Positions 1 to 5,160 of a stretch of DNA of 6,410 bases are shown piece after piece. The notes under the pieces are model-generated. The model did no database searches, was not told where the DNA came from, and saw only the letters and a list, made by a program, of their open reading frames with translations. Each line of letters starts with the position of its first letter. The stretch's first letter is position 1. This stretch comes from JBHEKP01 sp041859375 (GTDB lineage Bacteria > Hydrogenedentota > Hydrogenedentia > Hydrogenedentales > CAITNO01): the NCBI GenBank assembly GCA_041859375.1, contig JBHEKP010000168.1, forward strand, positions 1 to 6,410. The letters run 5' to 3'. The position numbers and the translations under genes are program-made.

Positions 1-1118
1 CGCGCAAGCAGCCACGCCTCGCTTTCCTCCGCGCCGATGGCGCATTGGCCGCCGCCGACGGTGTTGGCGAGGAGCAAATCAACGCCCTTGGCCTCCAGCT
101 TGGCGGCGGCGTTGCGGGGCACATCGGCGGTTTCGGCGGCAAAGCCGGCAAAGACCATGCCGGGGCGGCGCTGTTGCGCGGCTTCGGCAAGGATGTCGGG
201 GTTGGGGGTGAGTTCGAGGGTGAGGGATGCGGCGGAGCGCTTGATCTTTTCCGCGGCGGGCGCGGCGGCTCGGTAGTCGGCCACCGCGGCGGCGGCGATG
301 AAAATGTCGCATTGCTGAACGCGTTCCATGACGGCGGCGCGCATTTCGAGGGCGGTCCGCACCCGCACCACCTCCGCGCCCCAAGGCGGGGCAACCTCGG
401 CGGGACCGGTGACCACGGTGACTTGGGCGTCCCGCGCCAGCGCCGCCAGCGCAAGGGCGCGGCCCATGCGGCCGGAGGAGCTGTTGCCGAGAAAACGGAC
501 GGGATCCACGGGCTCATGGTTCGCGCCGCTGGTGATGAGCACCCTTTTCCCCGCAAGCGATTTGGCGGGGTGAAGCGCGCAGGCGGCGGTGTCAAGGATG
601 GCCTGGGTTTCAATGAGCCGTCCGGGCCCCCCGGTGCCGCACGCAAGGCGGCCCTCGCCCGGCCCGACGAAGAGCGCGCCGCGCTCCCGCAGCAGGGCGG
701 CATTCGCCTGTGTGGCGGGGTGGGTCCACATGCCGGAGTTCATGGCGGGGGCGAAAAGCAGGGGCGCGCGCGTGGCCAGCAGCGAGGTGGAGAGCCAGTC
801 GTCGGCGATGCCATGGGCGGCCTTGGCGAGGATGTTCGCCGTGGCGGGGGCGACAAGGAAGAGGTCCGCCCGCCGGGCCAGGGTGACATGGCCGATTTCG
901 GGGGTGGTGAGGGGGCCGAACATTTCCGTGATGGCGCGCCGCCCGGTAATCGCCTCAAACGCGGCGGGGGCGGCAAGCTCCCGGGCTGAACGCGTCAGCA
1001 CCGGCCAAACTTCCGCCCCGTGTTCCACCAGGCGTGAGGCGATGTCACAGGCCTTGTACGCGGCGATGGACCCGGTCACGCCGAGCACCACCGTTTTGCC
1101 CGCAAACCACCGCTTCAT
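1..1118 (-). CDS. coaBC: CoaBC (Dfp), bifunctional phosphopantothenoylcysteine decarboxylase / phosphopantothenate-cysteine ligase, 3' end cut off by window
   Basis: This cytosolic enzyme makes 4'-phosphopantetheine on the way to coenzyme A: the CoaB part couples 4'-phosphopantothenate to cysteine using CTP, and the FMN-dependent CoaC part decarboxylates the product. I translated 372 codons up to the window edge; the family is about 400 residues, so little is missing. CoaC occupies residues 1 to about 180, with GSIAAYK (16-22), the active-site His77 in GHVTLARRAD, PAMN (124-127) and the catalytic Cys160 in LACGTGGPGR. CoaB follows from about 190, with EPVDPVRF, Asn212 in GNSSSGRMG, AAAVADYR (276-283), the KIKR lysine motif (291-294) and GFAAET. 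From memory, these key residues sit two positions after their E. coli counterparts (H75, N125, C158, N210, K289), which supports the ATG start. The start lies 3 nt after the rpoZ stop, with a GGAAGA ribosome site inside the rpoZ end, so translation is probably coupled. An unusual spelling, TSGANHEP, replaces the common TAGPTREP. Confidence 0.97.
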   Translation of the reverse strand, partial: MKRWFAGKTVVLGVTGSIAAYKACDIASRLVEHGAEVWPVLTRSARELAAPAAFEAITGRRAITEMFGPLTTPEIGHVTLARRADLFLVAPATANILAKAAHGIADDWLSTSLLATRAPLLFAPAMNSGMWTHPATQANAALLRERGALFVGPGEGRLACGTGGPGRLIETQAILDTAACALHPAKSLAGKRVLITSGANHEPVDPVRFLGNSSSGRMGRALALAALARDAQVTVVTGPAEVAPPWGAEVVRVRTALEMRAAVMERVQQCDIFIAAAAVADYRAAAPAAEKIKRSAASLTLELTPNPDILAEAAQQRRPGMVFAGFAAETADVPRNAAAKLEAKGVDLLLANTVGGGQCAIGAEESEAWLLA

Positions 1119-1121
1119 CGG

Positions 1122-1370
1122 TTATTCTTCCGCCTCTTCCTCGTGGGATTCGAGGTACTGCTCCTCCTCGTCCTCCAGGGTGAAGGTGAGCTTGCCGCCA
1201 ATCACCTCCTCCAGGGCGGAGATGGTGGGCTTGCGGCCGCGCGCGGCGGCGCCGAATCCGTGGGACTCGGTGCGGCTGATTTGGTTGGCGCGCTTGCCCG
1301 CCACGATGACAAGCCGGTAAAGGCTGTCGAATTTTTCCTTGAAGTCGTCAACACAGTAAGGGGTCGGCAT
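1122..1370 (-). CDS. rpoZ: DNA-directed RNA polymerase subunit omega
   Basis: Omega is the small subunit that helps fold and latch the beta' subunit of RNA polymerase; in many bacteria it contributes to a ppGpp site. The 82-residue product has the normal family length. It shows the expected N-terminal core DDFKEKFDSLYRLVIVAGKRANQI (written here as DDFKEKFDSLY, then RLVIVAGKRANQI), then GRKPTISALEEVIGGKLTF, and ends in a glutamate-rich acidic tail from about residue 66. The ATG is well supported by an AAGGAG ribosome site at 1378-1383, 7 nt upstream, inside the 21-nt gap after gmk. The gmk-rpoZ-coaBC order is a widely conserved bacterial arrangement and itself supports the call. No terminator separates it from its neighbours. 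Confidence 0.96.
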   Translation of the reverse strand: MPTPYCVDDFKEKFDSLYRLVIVAGKRANQISRTESHGFGAAARGRKPTISALEEVIGGKLTFTLEDEEEQYLESHEEEAEE

Positions 1371-1377
1371 TGTTCTG

Positions 1378-1383
1378 CTCCTT
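1378..1383 (-). promoter_or_regulatory. Ribosome binding site of rpoZ
   Basis: The minus strand reads AAGGAG, a near-perfect anti-Shine-Dalgarno match, 7 nt before the rpoZ ATG. It is the strongest ribosome site in the housekeeping cluster and fixes the rpoZ start. The neighbouring gmk and yicC starts have weak or distant sites by comparison. Confidence 0.8.
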
Positions 1384-1391
1384 GCCCGCGC

Positions 1392-1967
1392 CTATGCGGG
1401 CACGCTTTTTTCCCGGTGGGCGGACAAAATTTGTATCATTTCCGCCGCCGCCCGGTCAATGGTGTCGTTCACAACCACATGATCATACTCGCCGCGCGCG
1501 GCCATTTCGCGCTCCGCGTTGGCCAGCCGCAGCCTGATGTCGTCCTCGTCGTTGGTGCCCCTGAACCGGAGGCGCCGCTCCAGCTCCTCCATGGAGGGGG
1601 GCATCAAAAAAACCGTCACCACCCCCGGCATAATCCGCCTCAGGCTGCGCATGCCCTGCACGTCCAGTTCCAGAATCACATCCCGGCCCGTGGCAAGGCA
1701 GCGCTCCATTTCCGAGCGCAGCGTGCCGTAGCGGTTTCCGTGCACTTCGGCCCATTCAAGAAATTCGCCCGCGGCCACCCGCCGGTTAAACTCTTCGAGA
1801 TCCATGAAATGATAGTCCACGCCGTCGATCTCGGCGGGACGGGACGCGCGGGTCGTGGCCGACACGGTGGCGGCGACGCGGTCCTCGCGGCGGCGCACCT
1901 CCTCCAGTATCGCGTTTTTTCCCGCGCCGGAGGGGGCCGACATGACAAACAAATTGCCGCGCGCCAT
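1392..1967 (-). CDS. gmk: Guanylate kinase
   Basis: Guanylate kinase phosphorylates GMP (and dGMP) to GDP with ATP in the cytosol, feeding GTP and ppGpp pools. The 191-residue product is slightly short of E. coli Gmk (about 207). The N-terminus GNLFVMSAPSGAGKN carries the P-loop at residues 11-18; the GMP-binding lid has TTR (38-40), GVDYHF (49-54), EWAEVHGNRYGT (71-82); the core has LDVQG (101-105) and FRGTNDEDDIRLRLANAE (from about 135); EYDHVVVND (160-168) closes the fold. The residue after the P-loop lysine is Asn18, where Ser, Thr or Gly is usual. The ATG is 8 nt after the yicC stop and lacks a good Shine-Dalgarno match, suggesting translational coupling to yicC. The yicC-gmk pairing is common in bacteria. 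Confidence 0.97.
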   Translation of the reverse strand: MARGNLFVMSAPSGAGKNAILEEVRRREDRVAATVSATTRASRPAEIDGVDYHFMDLEEFNRRVAAGEFLEWAEVHGNRYGTLRSEMERCLATGRDVILELDVQGMRSLRRIMPGVVTVFLMPPSMEELERRLRFRGTNDEDDIRLRLANAEREMAARGEYDHVVVNDTIDRAAAEMIQILSAHREKSVPA

Positions 1968-1975
1968 GTCCGGGC

Positions 1976-2854
1976 CTACTCTATGTTTTGAAGCTGCTCG
2001 CGCAGCTTTTCCAGTTCGGATTTCATGAGGAGCACCTCGCGGATGCCGTCCGCATCGCGCATCTTGGAGCCCATGGTGTTGATCTCGCGCTGCATCTCCT
2101 GAAGCAGGAAGTTGTAGTCGCGGCCCACGGGTTCGGAGGCCTCAAGCAGTTTCAGGCCCTGCCGCAGGTGGGTGCGCAGGCGCACCATCTCCTCGGTCAC
2201 GTCCATGCGGTCCGCCATGATTGCCGCCTCCACCGCCAGCCGCTCCTCCTTCACGCCCGTTTCCGCGCAAATTTCCGCCATGCGCTCCCAAAGGCGCGCG
2301 CGGTATACCTGCACGATCCCGGGCATGCGCGCCTCCACCCGGCCCACGGCGGCGTCAATCAGCTCCAGACGCGCCGCCATGTCGCGGGCCAGCGAGGCGC
2401 CCTCGGTTTCGCGGGCATTGTTGAACGCGGCCAGGGCCTCCTCAAGCCCCGCAGACAACTGCGCCTGCACCGACTCCAGATCCAGCCCGTCCTCGTCGCG
2501 GGCGAACACACCCTCCAGCGTGGCGATGCGGTCAAGCGAAATGCTTTCCGTGCTGTTGAGCAGGTCGGCCAGGCGGCGGGACGCTTCGGCGTAGGCGCGC
2601 ACCACCTCCTCGTCAAGGCGCACCCGGACCCGCCCCATGGGACCATATTCCCGCCGGATGGACACGTTCACCTTGCCCCGTGAAATTTTCTGTTTTATCA
2701 ATTCGCGGAGCGGCGTCTCCAGCGGGGTCCAGGACGGCGGCAGCCGGAAGGAGAATTCCAGAAACCGATGGTTTACCGAACTGATCTCAATGGTGACCTG
2801 TTCGCCGTCTATTTGCGTGACACTCCGGCCAAAACCGGTCATGCTTCTTGTCAT
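1976..2854 (-). CDS. yicC: YicC family endoribonuclease
   Basis: YicC proteins are metal-dependent endoribonucleases; the E. coli member acts in small-RNA turnover and stress or stationary-phase survival. The 292 residues match the usual length. The start MTRSMTGFG is the family's hallmark N-terminus and fixes the ATG. The N-terminal domain contains ISSVNHRFLEFSFRLP (25-40); the C-terminal DUF1732 domain contains EEMVRLRTHL and the hallmark FLLQEMQREINTMGSK (249-264), ending in LREQLQNIE. The central region (about 90-200) is predicted long helices rich in Glu, Ala and Arg. A GGAG sits 12 nt before the ATG, rather far for a ribosome site. It appears to be the first gene of the yicC-gmk-rpoZ-coaBC unit, with a candidate promoter about 60 nt upstream. 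I see nothing truncated or shifted. Confidence 0.96.
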   Translation of the reverse strand: MTRSMTGFGRSVTQIDGEQVTIEISSVNHRFLEFSFRLPPSWTPLETPLRELIKQKISRGKVNVSIRREYGPMGRVRVRLDEEVVRAYAEASRRLADLLNSTESISLDRIATLEGVFARDEDGLDLESVQAQLSAGLEEALAAFNNARETEGASLARDMAARLELIDAAVGRVEARMPGIVQVYRARLWERMAEICAETGVKEERLAVEAAIMADRMDVTEEMVRLRTHLRQGLKLLEASEPVGRDYNFLLQEMQREINTMGSKMRDADGIREVLLMKSELEKLREQLQNIE

Positions 2855-2912
2855 GTACGTGTTATGCTCCGGGCAATTGCGGAATTGCCGCTGTTGCGTT
2901 CTATAAACCGTT

Positions 2913-2942
2913 ATTATGCCTTATTTTATGGATTCCCCGCAA
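2913..2942 (-). promoter_or_regulatory. Candidate sigma70-type promoter for yicC-gmk-rpoZ-coaBC
   Basis: On the minus strand a -35-like TTGCGG (2937-2942) is followed after 18 nt by a -10-like CATAAT (2913-2918), 5 of 6 matches to TATAAT. The segment between is AT-rich, unlike the surrounding genes. It lies in the 111-nt gap between the glycosylase stop and the yicC start and would give a leader of about 50 nt. There is no visible terminator in this gap, so readthrough from fur-udg is also possible. Confidence 0.45.
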
Positions 2943-2965
2943 CCTTTTTGCGCCGGACGGAACGG

Positions 2966-3586
2966 TTACCGGGAAAGCAGTTCCGTGACGCGGCCGCGCA
3001 GCCAGGGAAGCACCTCCGCCACAAACCAGGGATTGCGCCCAAGCCAGGCCGTGTTTCTAAAGGAGGGATGGGGCAGTGGCAAATAATGGGGCAGATACCC
3101 CCGCCAGTGGCGGACAGTTTCGGTGAGGTTTTCATGAATCCTTCCGCCCAGATAGTACCTTTGGGCGTATCCCCCCACCAGCAGCACCAGTTCGAGCCCC
3201 GGGAAATGGGGCACCAGGGCCGGATGCCAGAGGGGCGCGCATTCAGGCACGGGCGGCAGGTCGCCGCCGCGCGGATGCCTGCCGGGGTAGCACAAGCCCA
3301 TGGGCACGATGGCCACGCGGGATTCGTCGTAAAACAGTTCACGGTCCACGCCCATCCAGAGGCGCAGCCGGTCGCCGCTGGGATCGTTCCACGGAATGCC
3401 CGTTTCATGCACCCGCGTGCCGGGCGCCTGGCCCACCACCAGCAGCCGCGCATCCCCGGCGCCCCGCAGGATCGGCCTGGGCCCCAGGGGCAGCCGGTCC
3501 GCGCAGGCACGGCAGGCGCGCGCGGCGGCGGCGGCCTCCGCAATGCCGGAATGGCGGGGTTCTTCTGCAAAAGGAAGGGGAATCAT
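2966..3586 (-). CDS. Uracil-DNA glycosylase superfamily protein with four candidate Fe-S cysteines
   Basis: This 206-residue protein belongs to the uracil-DNA glycosylase fold, which flips damaged bases out of DNA and cleaves the glycosidic bond. Visible motifs are LLVVGQAPG (48-56) at the motif I position, HETGIPWNDPSGDRLRLWMGV (begins at residue 60), and PLPHPSFRN (170-178) at the motif II position, followed by WLGRNPWF. Four cysteines, C25-x2-C28 and C99-x16-C116 (the latter in GLCYPG...PECAPLWHP), are spaced like the 4Fe-4S ligands of family 4 enzymes. It differs from family 4 in having Gln in GQAPG rather than the acidic residue of GEAPG, and resembles the poorly characterised UDG-like group common in Proteobacteria. 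Activity on uracil is therefore inferred, not certain. The gene starts 16 nt after the fur-family gene and is almost surely co-transcribed; AGGA lies 13 nt before the ATG, a long spacing. Confidence 0.9.
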   Translation of the reverse strand: MIPLPFAEEPRHSGIAEAAAAARACRACADRLPLGPRPILRGAGDARLLVVGQAPGTRVHETGIPWNDPSGDRLRLWMGVDRELFYDESRVAIVPMGLCYPGRHPRGGDLPPVPECAPLWHPALVPHFPGLELVLLVGGYAQRYYLGGRIHENLTETVRHWRGYLPHYLPLPHPSFRNTAWLGRNPWFVAEVLPWLRGRVTELLSR

Positions 3587-3602
3587 CCGGGGCTTCTTTT
3601 CC

Positions 3603-3998
3603 TCAGGCGGCGCATTCGCCGCAGCGGCCGTGCAGCACGATGTCGTGCCGGTCCATCTGGAATCCCGGGGGCAGCATGGTGCTGATGTGGCCGGGGCATC
3701 CCGGTATCACGTACACCCGGCCGCAGGCGCGGCAGTAAAAATAATGGTGGTGGCCGGAGTCCGCCAGTTCGTAGTGGGTGCCCACCCCCGGAATGTCCAC
3801 CGGGGACAGGCAGCCTTCGTCGAGAAGGCGGCGGATGGTCCGGTACACCGTGGCAATGCCGATGCGGGGCTGAAGATTCAGGGCGAGGGCATGCGCCTCC
3901 CGGGGGGAAAGGGGCCGCCTCGTCTCCTCAAAGACGGCGCGGATGAGCTCCCCTTGGGCGGTTTTTCTGGCCGGAGCCTGTCTTTTTTCCGTGGGCAT
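3603..3998 (-). CDS. Fur-family metal-responsive transcriptional regulator
   Basis: Fur-family proteins are dimeric repressors that sense Fe, Zn, Mn or peroxide. The 131 residues match the family. The N-terminal winged helix runs from about 14 to 78, with the recognition region IGIATVYRTIRRLLDEG (46-62). The dimerisation domain has the metal-binding HHHYFYCRACG (83-93) and a second pair C126-x2-C129 at the C-terminus, giving the structural zinc Cys4 site. His36 and Glu77 fit known ligand positions. At the place where PerR/Fur carry an Asp or Glu five residues after the second cysteine, this protein has Val97, and an extra Cys101 follows; the sensed metal cannot be assigned. The ATG is preceded by GGGGTGAAG, a moderate ribosome site. 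It heads a two-gene unit with the glycosylase. Its promoter is unclear because a terminator hairpin lies immediately upstream. Confidence 0.93.
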   Translation of the reverse strand: MPTEKRQAPARKTAQGELIRAVFEETRRPLSPREAHALALNLQPRIGIATVYRTIRRLLDEGCLSPVDIPGVGTHYELADSGHHHYFYCRACGRVYVIPGCPGHISTMLPPGFQMDRHDIVLHGRCGECAA

Positions 3999-4009
3999 CG
4001 CTTCACCCC

Positions 4010-4044
4010 AAAAAGAGCGCCCCGTCCGAAAGACCGGACGGGGC
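4010..4044 (-). terminator. Intrinsic terminator of the response regulator gene
   Basis: A 10-bp GC-rich stem pairs 4019-4028 with 4035-4044 around a 6-nt loop (4029-4034). On the minus strand it is followed by GCTCTTTTT, a short U-tract. It begins 14 nt after the response regulator stop codon. The U-tract ends 11 nt before the fur ATG, so there is no room for a fur promoter between them. Confidence 0.82.
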
Positions 4045-4058
4045 CGCGAAAGGAAAAC

Positions 4059-4637
4059 CTAGTTCACCTCGACCCCCACCTTTGCAAGGGCCTTGCGCAG
4101 GTCGTCGGGCGTGAAGGGCTTCGGGATGAGCATGGTCGCGCCGAGCTCAATCACCCGCATGGCCGCATCGCCCTCGTAATAGCCGGTCATGGCGATGACA
4201 TGGGAGGAGGCGGAATCCGCGTTGGTCTTGATGCGGCGGCACACCTCAAACCCGTCGATGCCCGGCAGGCGCAGGTCAAGGAAAATAATGTCCGGCTTGA
4301 AGGTGGCCACCTGGTGGCCCGCGTCAAAGCCGTCCATCGCAATCTCAATCTGGAAGGGCGTGGACGCGCGCTCCAGAAAACGGCGGATCACGGAGATGAC
4401 CGCCTTTTCATCATCCACCACAAGAATCTTCACGCCGGAGCGATCAAGATCCTCATGCATGGGGATGCTGTTTTCCCGGAGGAACCGCACCAAGTCCTCA
4501 CGGCGGATGCGCCGGTGGCCGCCGGGCGTTTTAAACACCCGGATGCGCCCCGCCTCCGCCCACTTGCGGATGGTGTCCGCCGTGACATGGCAGTACTTGG
4601 CCACTTGGGAAGTGCTAAACGATTGCTTCGATTCCAT
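4059..4637 (-). CDS. Orphan response regulator with N-terminal excisionase/MerR-type DNA-binding domain
   Basis: The 192-residue protein joins two domains in the order opposite to most response regulators. Residues 6-55 form an excisionase/BldC-like winged helix: FSTSQVAKYCHVTADTIRKW then RVFKTPGGHRRIRREDLVRFL. Residues 68-190 form a receiver domain: ILVVDDE (71-77) with acidic pocket D75 and D76, the phospho-acceptor D121 in IIFLDLRLPGIDGFEV, T151 in AMTGYYEG and K173 in IPKPF. All phosphorylation residues are present, so it should respond to a histidine kinase or phosphodonor. No kinase gene is in the window, so the partner is unknown. The start is supported by AAGGTG at 4647-4652, 9 nt upstream, and by a near-consensus promoter. 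It is transcribed alone, between the tRNA terminator and its own terminator. The target genes cannot be told from the sequence. Confidence 0.94.
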   Translation of the reverse strand: MESKQSFSTSQVAKYCHVTADTIRKWAEAGRIRVFKTPGGHRRIRREDLVRFLRENSIPMHEDLDRSGVKILVVDDEKAVISVIRRFLERASTPFQIEIAMDGFDAGHQVATFKPDIIFLDLRLPGIDGFEVCRRIKTNADSASSHVIAMTGYYEGDAAMRVIELGATMLIPKPFTPDDLRKALAKVGVEVN

Positions 4638-4689
4638 AATCTATAGCACCTTGCTGGTTTTGTTGGCTTTTCTTGAATCCGACACAAAA

Positions 4690-4718
4690 ATGATAACCAC
4701 AACATCCGCGTTTTTCAA
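4690..4718 (-). promoter_or_regulatory. Strong candidate sigma70-type promoter of the response regulator
   Basis: On the minus strand TTGAAA (4713-4718) and TATCAT (4690-4695) are separated by exactly 17 nt; each matches the consensus at 5 of 6 bases. Transcription would begin near 4683, giving a leader of about 45 nt ahead of the ATG at 4637, with AAGGTG at 4647-4652 as ribosome site. It is the best promoter in the window. Confidence 0.7.
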
Positions 4719-4740
4719 ATTTATCATAACGCCCCCTGCG

Positions 4741-4799
4741 ACAAAATAAAAAAACCAGAAAAGCAAACGGCGCGGAACATCCTGAGGGACGCCGCGCCG
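4741..4799 (-). terminator. Intrinsic terminator downstream of the tRNA-Thr 3' end
   Basis: An 8-bp stem of CGGCGCGG (4768-4775) and CCGCGCCG (4792-4799) encloses a 16-nt loop. On the minus strand it is followed by a long T-rich run at 4741-4767. It begins 11 nt after the CCA end of the tRNA fragment, as expected for the original host tRNA transcription unit, and it isolates the response regulator promoter from transcription entering from the right. Confidence 0.78.
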
Positions 4800-4809
4800 C
4801 GAGATTCAC

Positions 4810-4854
4810 TGGAGCCGGAACGGGGAATCGAACCCCGGACCTCGTCATTACGAG
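4810..4854 (-). tRNA. 3' part of tRNA-Thr (anticodon CGU), 5' part missing; probable attachment site
   Basis: Reading the minus strand, the canonical 3' portion of a tRNA is present: anticodon loop CTCGTAA (4848-4854, anticodon CGT at 4850-4852), 3' anticodon stem TGACG (4843-4847), variable loop AGGTC (4838-4842), T arm CGGGG-TTCGATT-CCCCG (4821-4837), 3' acceptor strand TTCCGGC (4814-4820), discriminator T and encoded CCA (4810-4812). The 5' anticodon stem should read CGTCA, but TTGGC is found; no D arm and no GCCGGAA acceptor strand occur upstream as far as about 4950. The gene therefore cannot fold as a whole tRNA. The break at the anticodon loop is typical of integration of a tyrosine-recombinase element into a tRNA gene, which leaves a 3' copy at one end. 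Simple decay of an old tRNA gene is the alternative. Confidence 0.78.
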
Positions 4855-4855
4855 G
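4840..4855. promoter_or_regulatory. Candidate recombination core: palindrome at the tRNA/element junction
   Basis: CCTCGT and ACGAGG form a perfect inverted repeat with a 4-nt centre, lying across the tRNA anticodon stem and loop exactly where tRNA homology ends. Tyrosine integrases commonly use the anticodon stem-loop as core site, with inverted half-sites around a short overlap. The assignment rests on position and symmetry only. Confidence 0.4.
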
Positions 4856-4887
4856 CCAATTAAACCGCCACCGGGAGGCCCGTTAAA
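4852..4887. repeat. Imperfect direct repeat beside the junction
   Basis: GAGGCCAATTAAA (4852-4864) recurs as GAGGCCCGTTAAA (4875-4887), 11 of 13 bases identical, with a 23-nt period. The first copy overlaps the end of the tRNA homology, so these may be binding sites of the recombinase or remnants of the attachment region. Confidence 0.45.
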
Positions 4888-4911
4888 TGCCTGTAAACAT
4901 TGGGTATAGTA

Positions 4912-5160
4912 ACACAGGTTAATTTTCATTGCAACCCCGTACACACCCTAAATGTGTAGATTACACGTTTTAAGTGATATCTTTAGTGTGTAAATAACCT
5001 ATTTTCCAGAAAAAGGCCCATTTGTTCTTTTATATTGGTTTTTGATTTTGGTTGAAAATCGCAGTTTTTACCCCCTGAAGATATTTACAAGCGCGTCCCT
5101 TTGCTGGAATCGAGCGAGATGACAGACACAGGACACAAAACGCGCCATGCTGGCCTGTGT
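4912..5160. repeat. Three copies of ACACAGG in the AT-rich attachment-side region
   Basis: ACACAGG occurs at 4912-4918 and 5126-5132 on the plus strand and as its complement CCTGTGT at 5154-5160. The last two form an inverted pair with a 21-nt spacer. Three exact copies of a 7-mer in 250 nt are more than chance would usually give. Such dispersed boxes resemble arm-type binding sites of tyrosine integrases, but no binding protein is known here. Confidence 0.5.
4940..4993. repeat. Cluster of GTGTA boxes in alternating orientation
   Basis: Within 54 nt lie TACACAC (4940-4946, minus-oriented), TGTGTA (4953-4958, plus), TTACAC (4961-4966, minus) and GTGTGTAA (4986-4993, plus). Two of them read TGTGTAGATTA and TGTGTAAATAA with a 34-nt period; GTGTA-GAT-TACAC is a small perfect inverted repeat. 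This may be an operator or an excisionase/integrase site cluster, about 85-140 nt from the junction. Confidence 0.42.

Noticed and set aside
45..989. Plus-strand 314-codon frame, very glycine-rich
   Set aside because: It is the antisense shadow of coaBC, whose motifs are unmistakable on the minus strand.
1143..2683. Two plus-strand frames (1143-1991 and 1988-2683)
   Set aside because: They are antisense to rpoZ, gmk and yicC, all securely identified, and have no domain of their own.
2943..2968. AACC...GGTT inverted repeat after the glycosylase stop as a terminator
   Set aside because: The stem is only about 4 bp and has no U-tract on the minus strand.
3396..4646. Longest open frame of the window, 416 codons on the plus strand
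   Set aside because: It lies antisense to the fur-family and response regulator genes, crosses a terminator, and its translation is low-complexity with no recognisable domain; it reflects GC-rich third codon positions of the minus-strand genes.
4810..4885. A complete tRNA gene including the upstream GGGCCTCCC segment
   Set aside because: The candidate 5' strand does not pair with the acceptor TTCCGGC, there is no D stem, and TTGGC does not pair with TGACG; only the 3' part is tRNA.
4615..4944. Minus-strand 109-codon frame over the tRNA fragment
   Set aside because: It reads through a terminator and the tRNA T arm (the familiar SGVRFPVPAP false translation) and into the response regulator start; it is not a gene.
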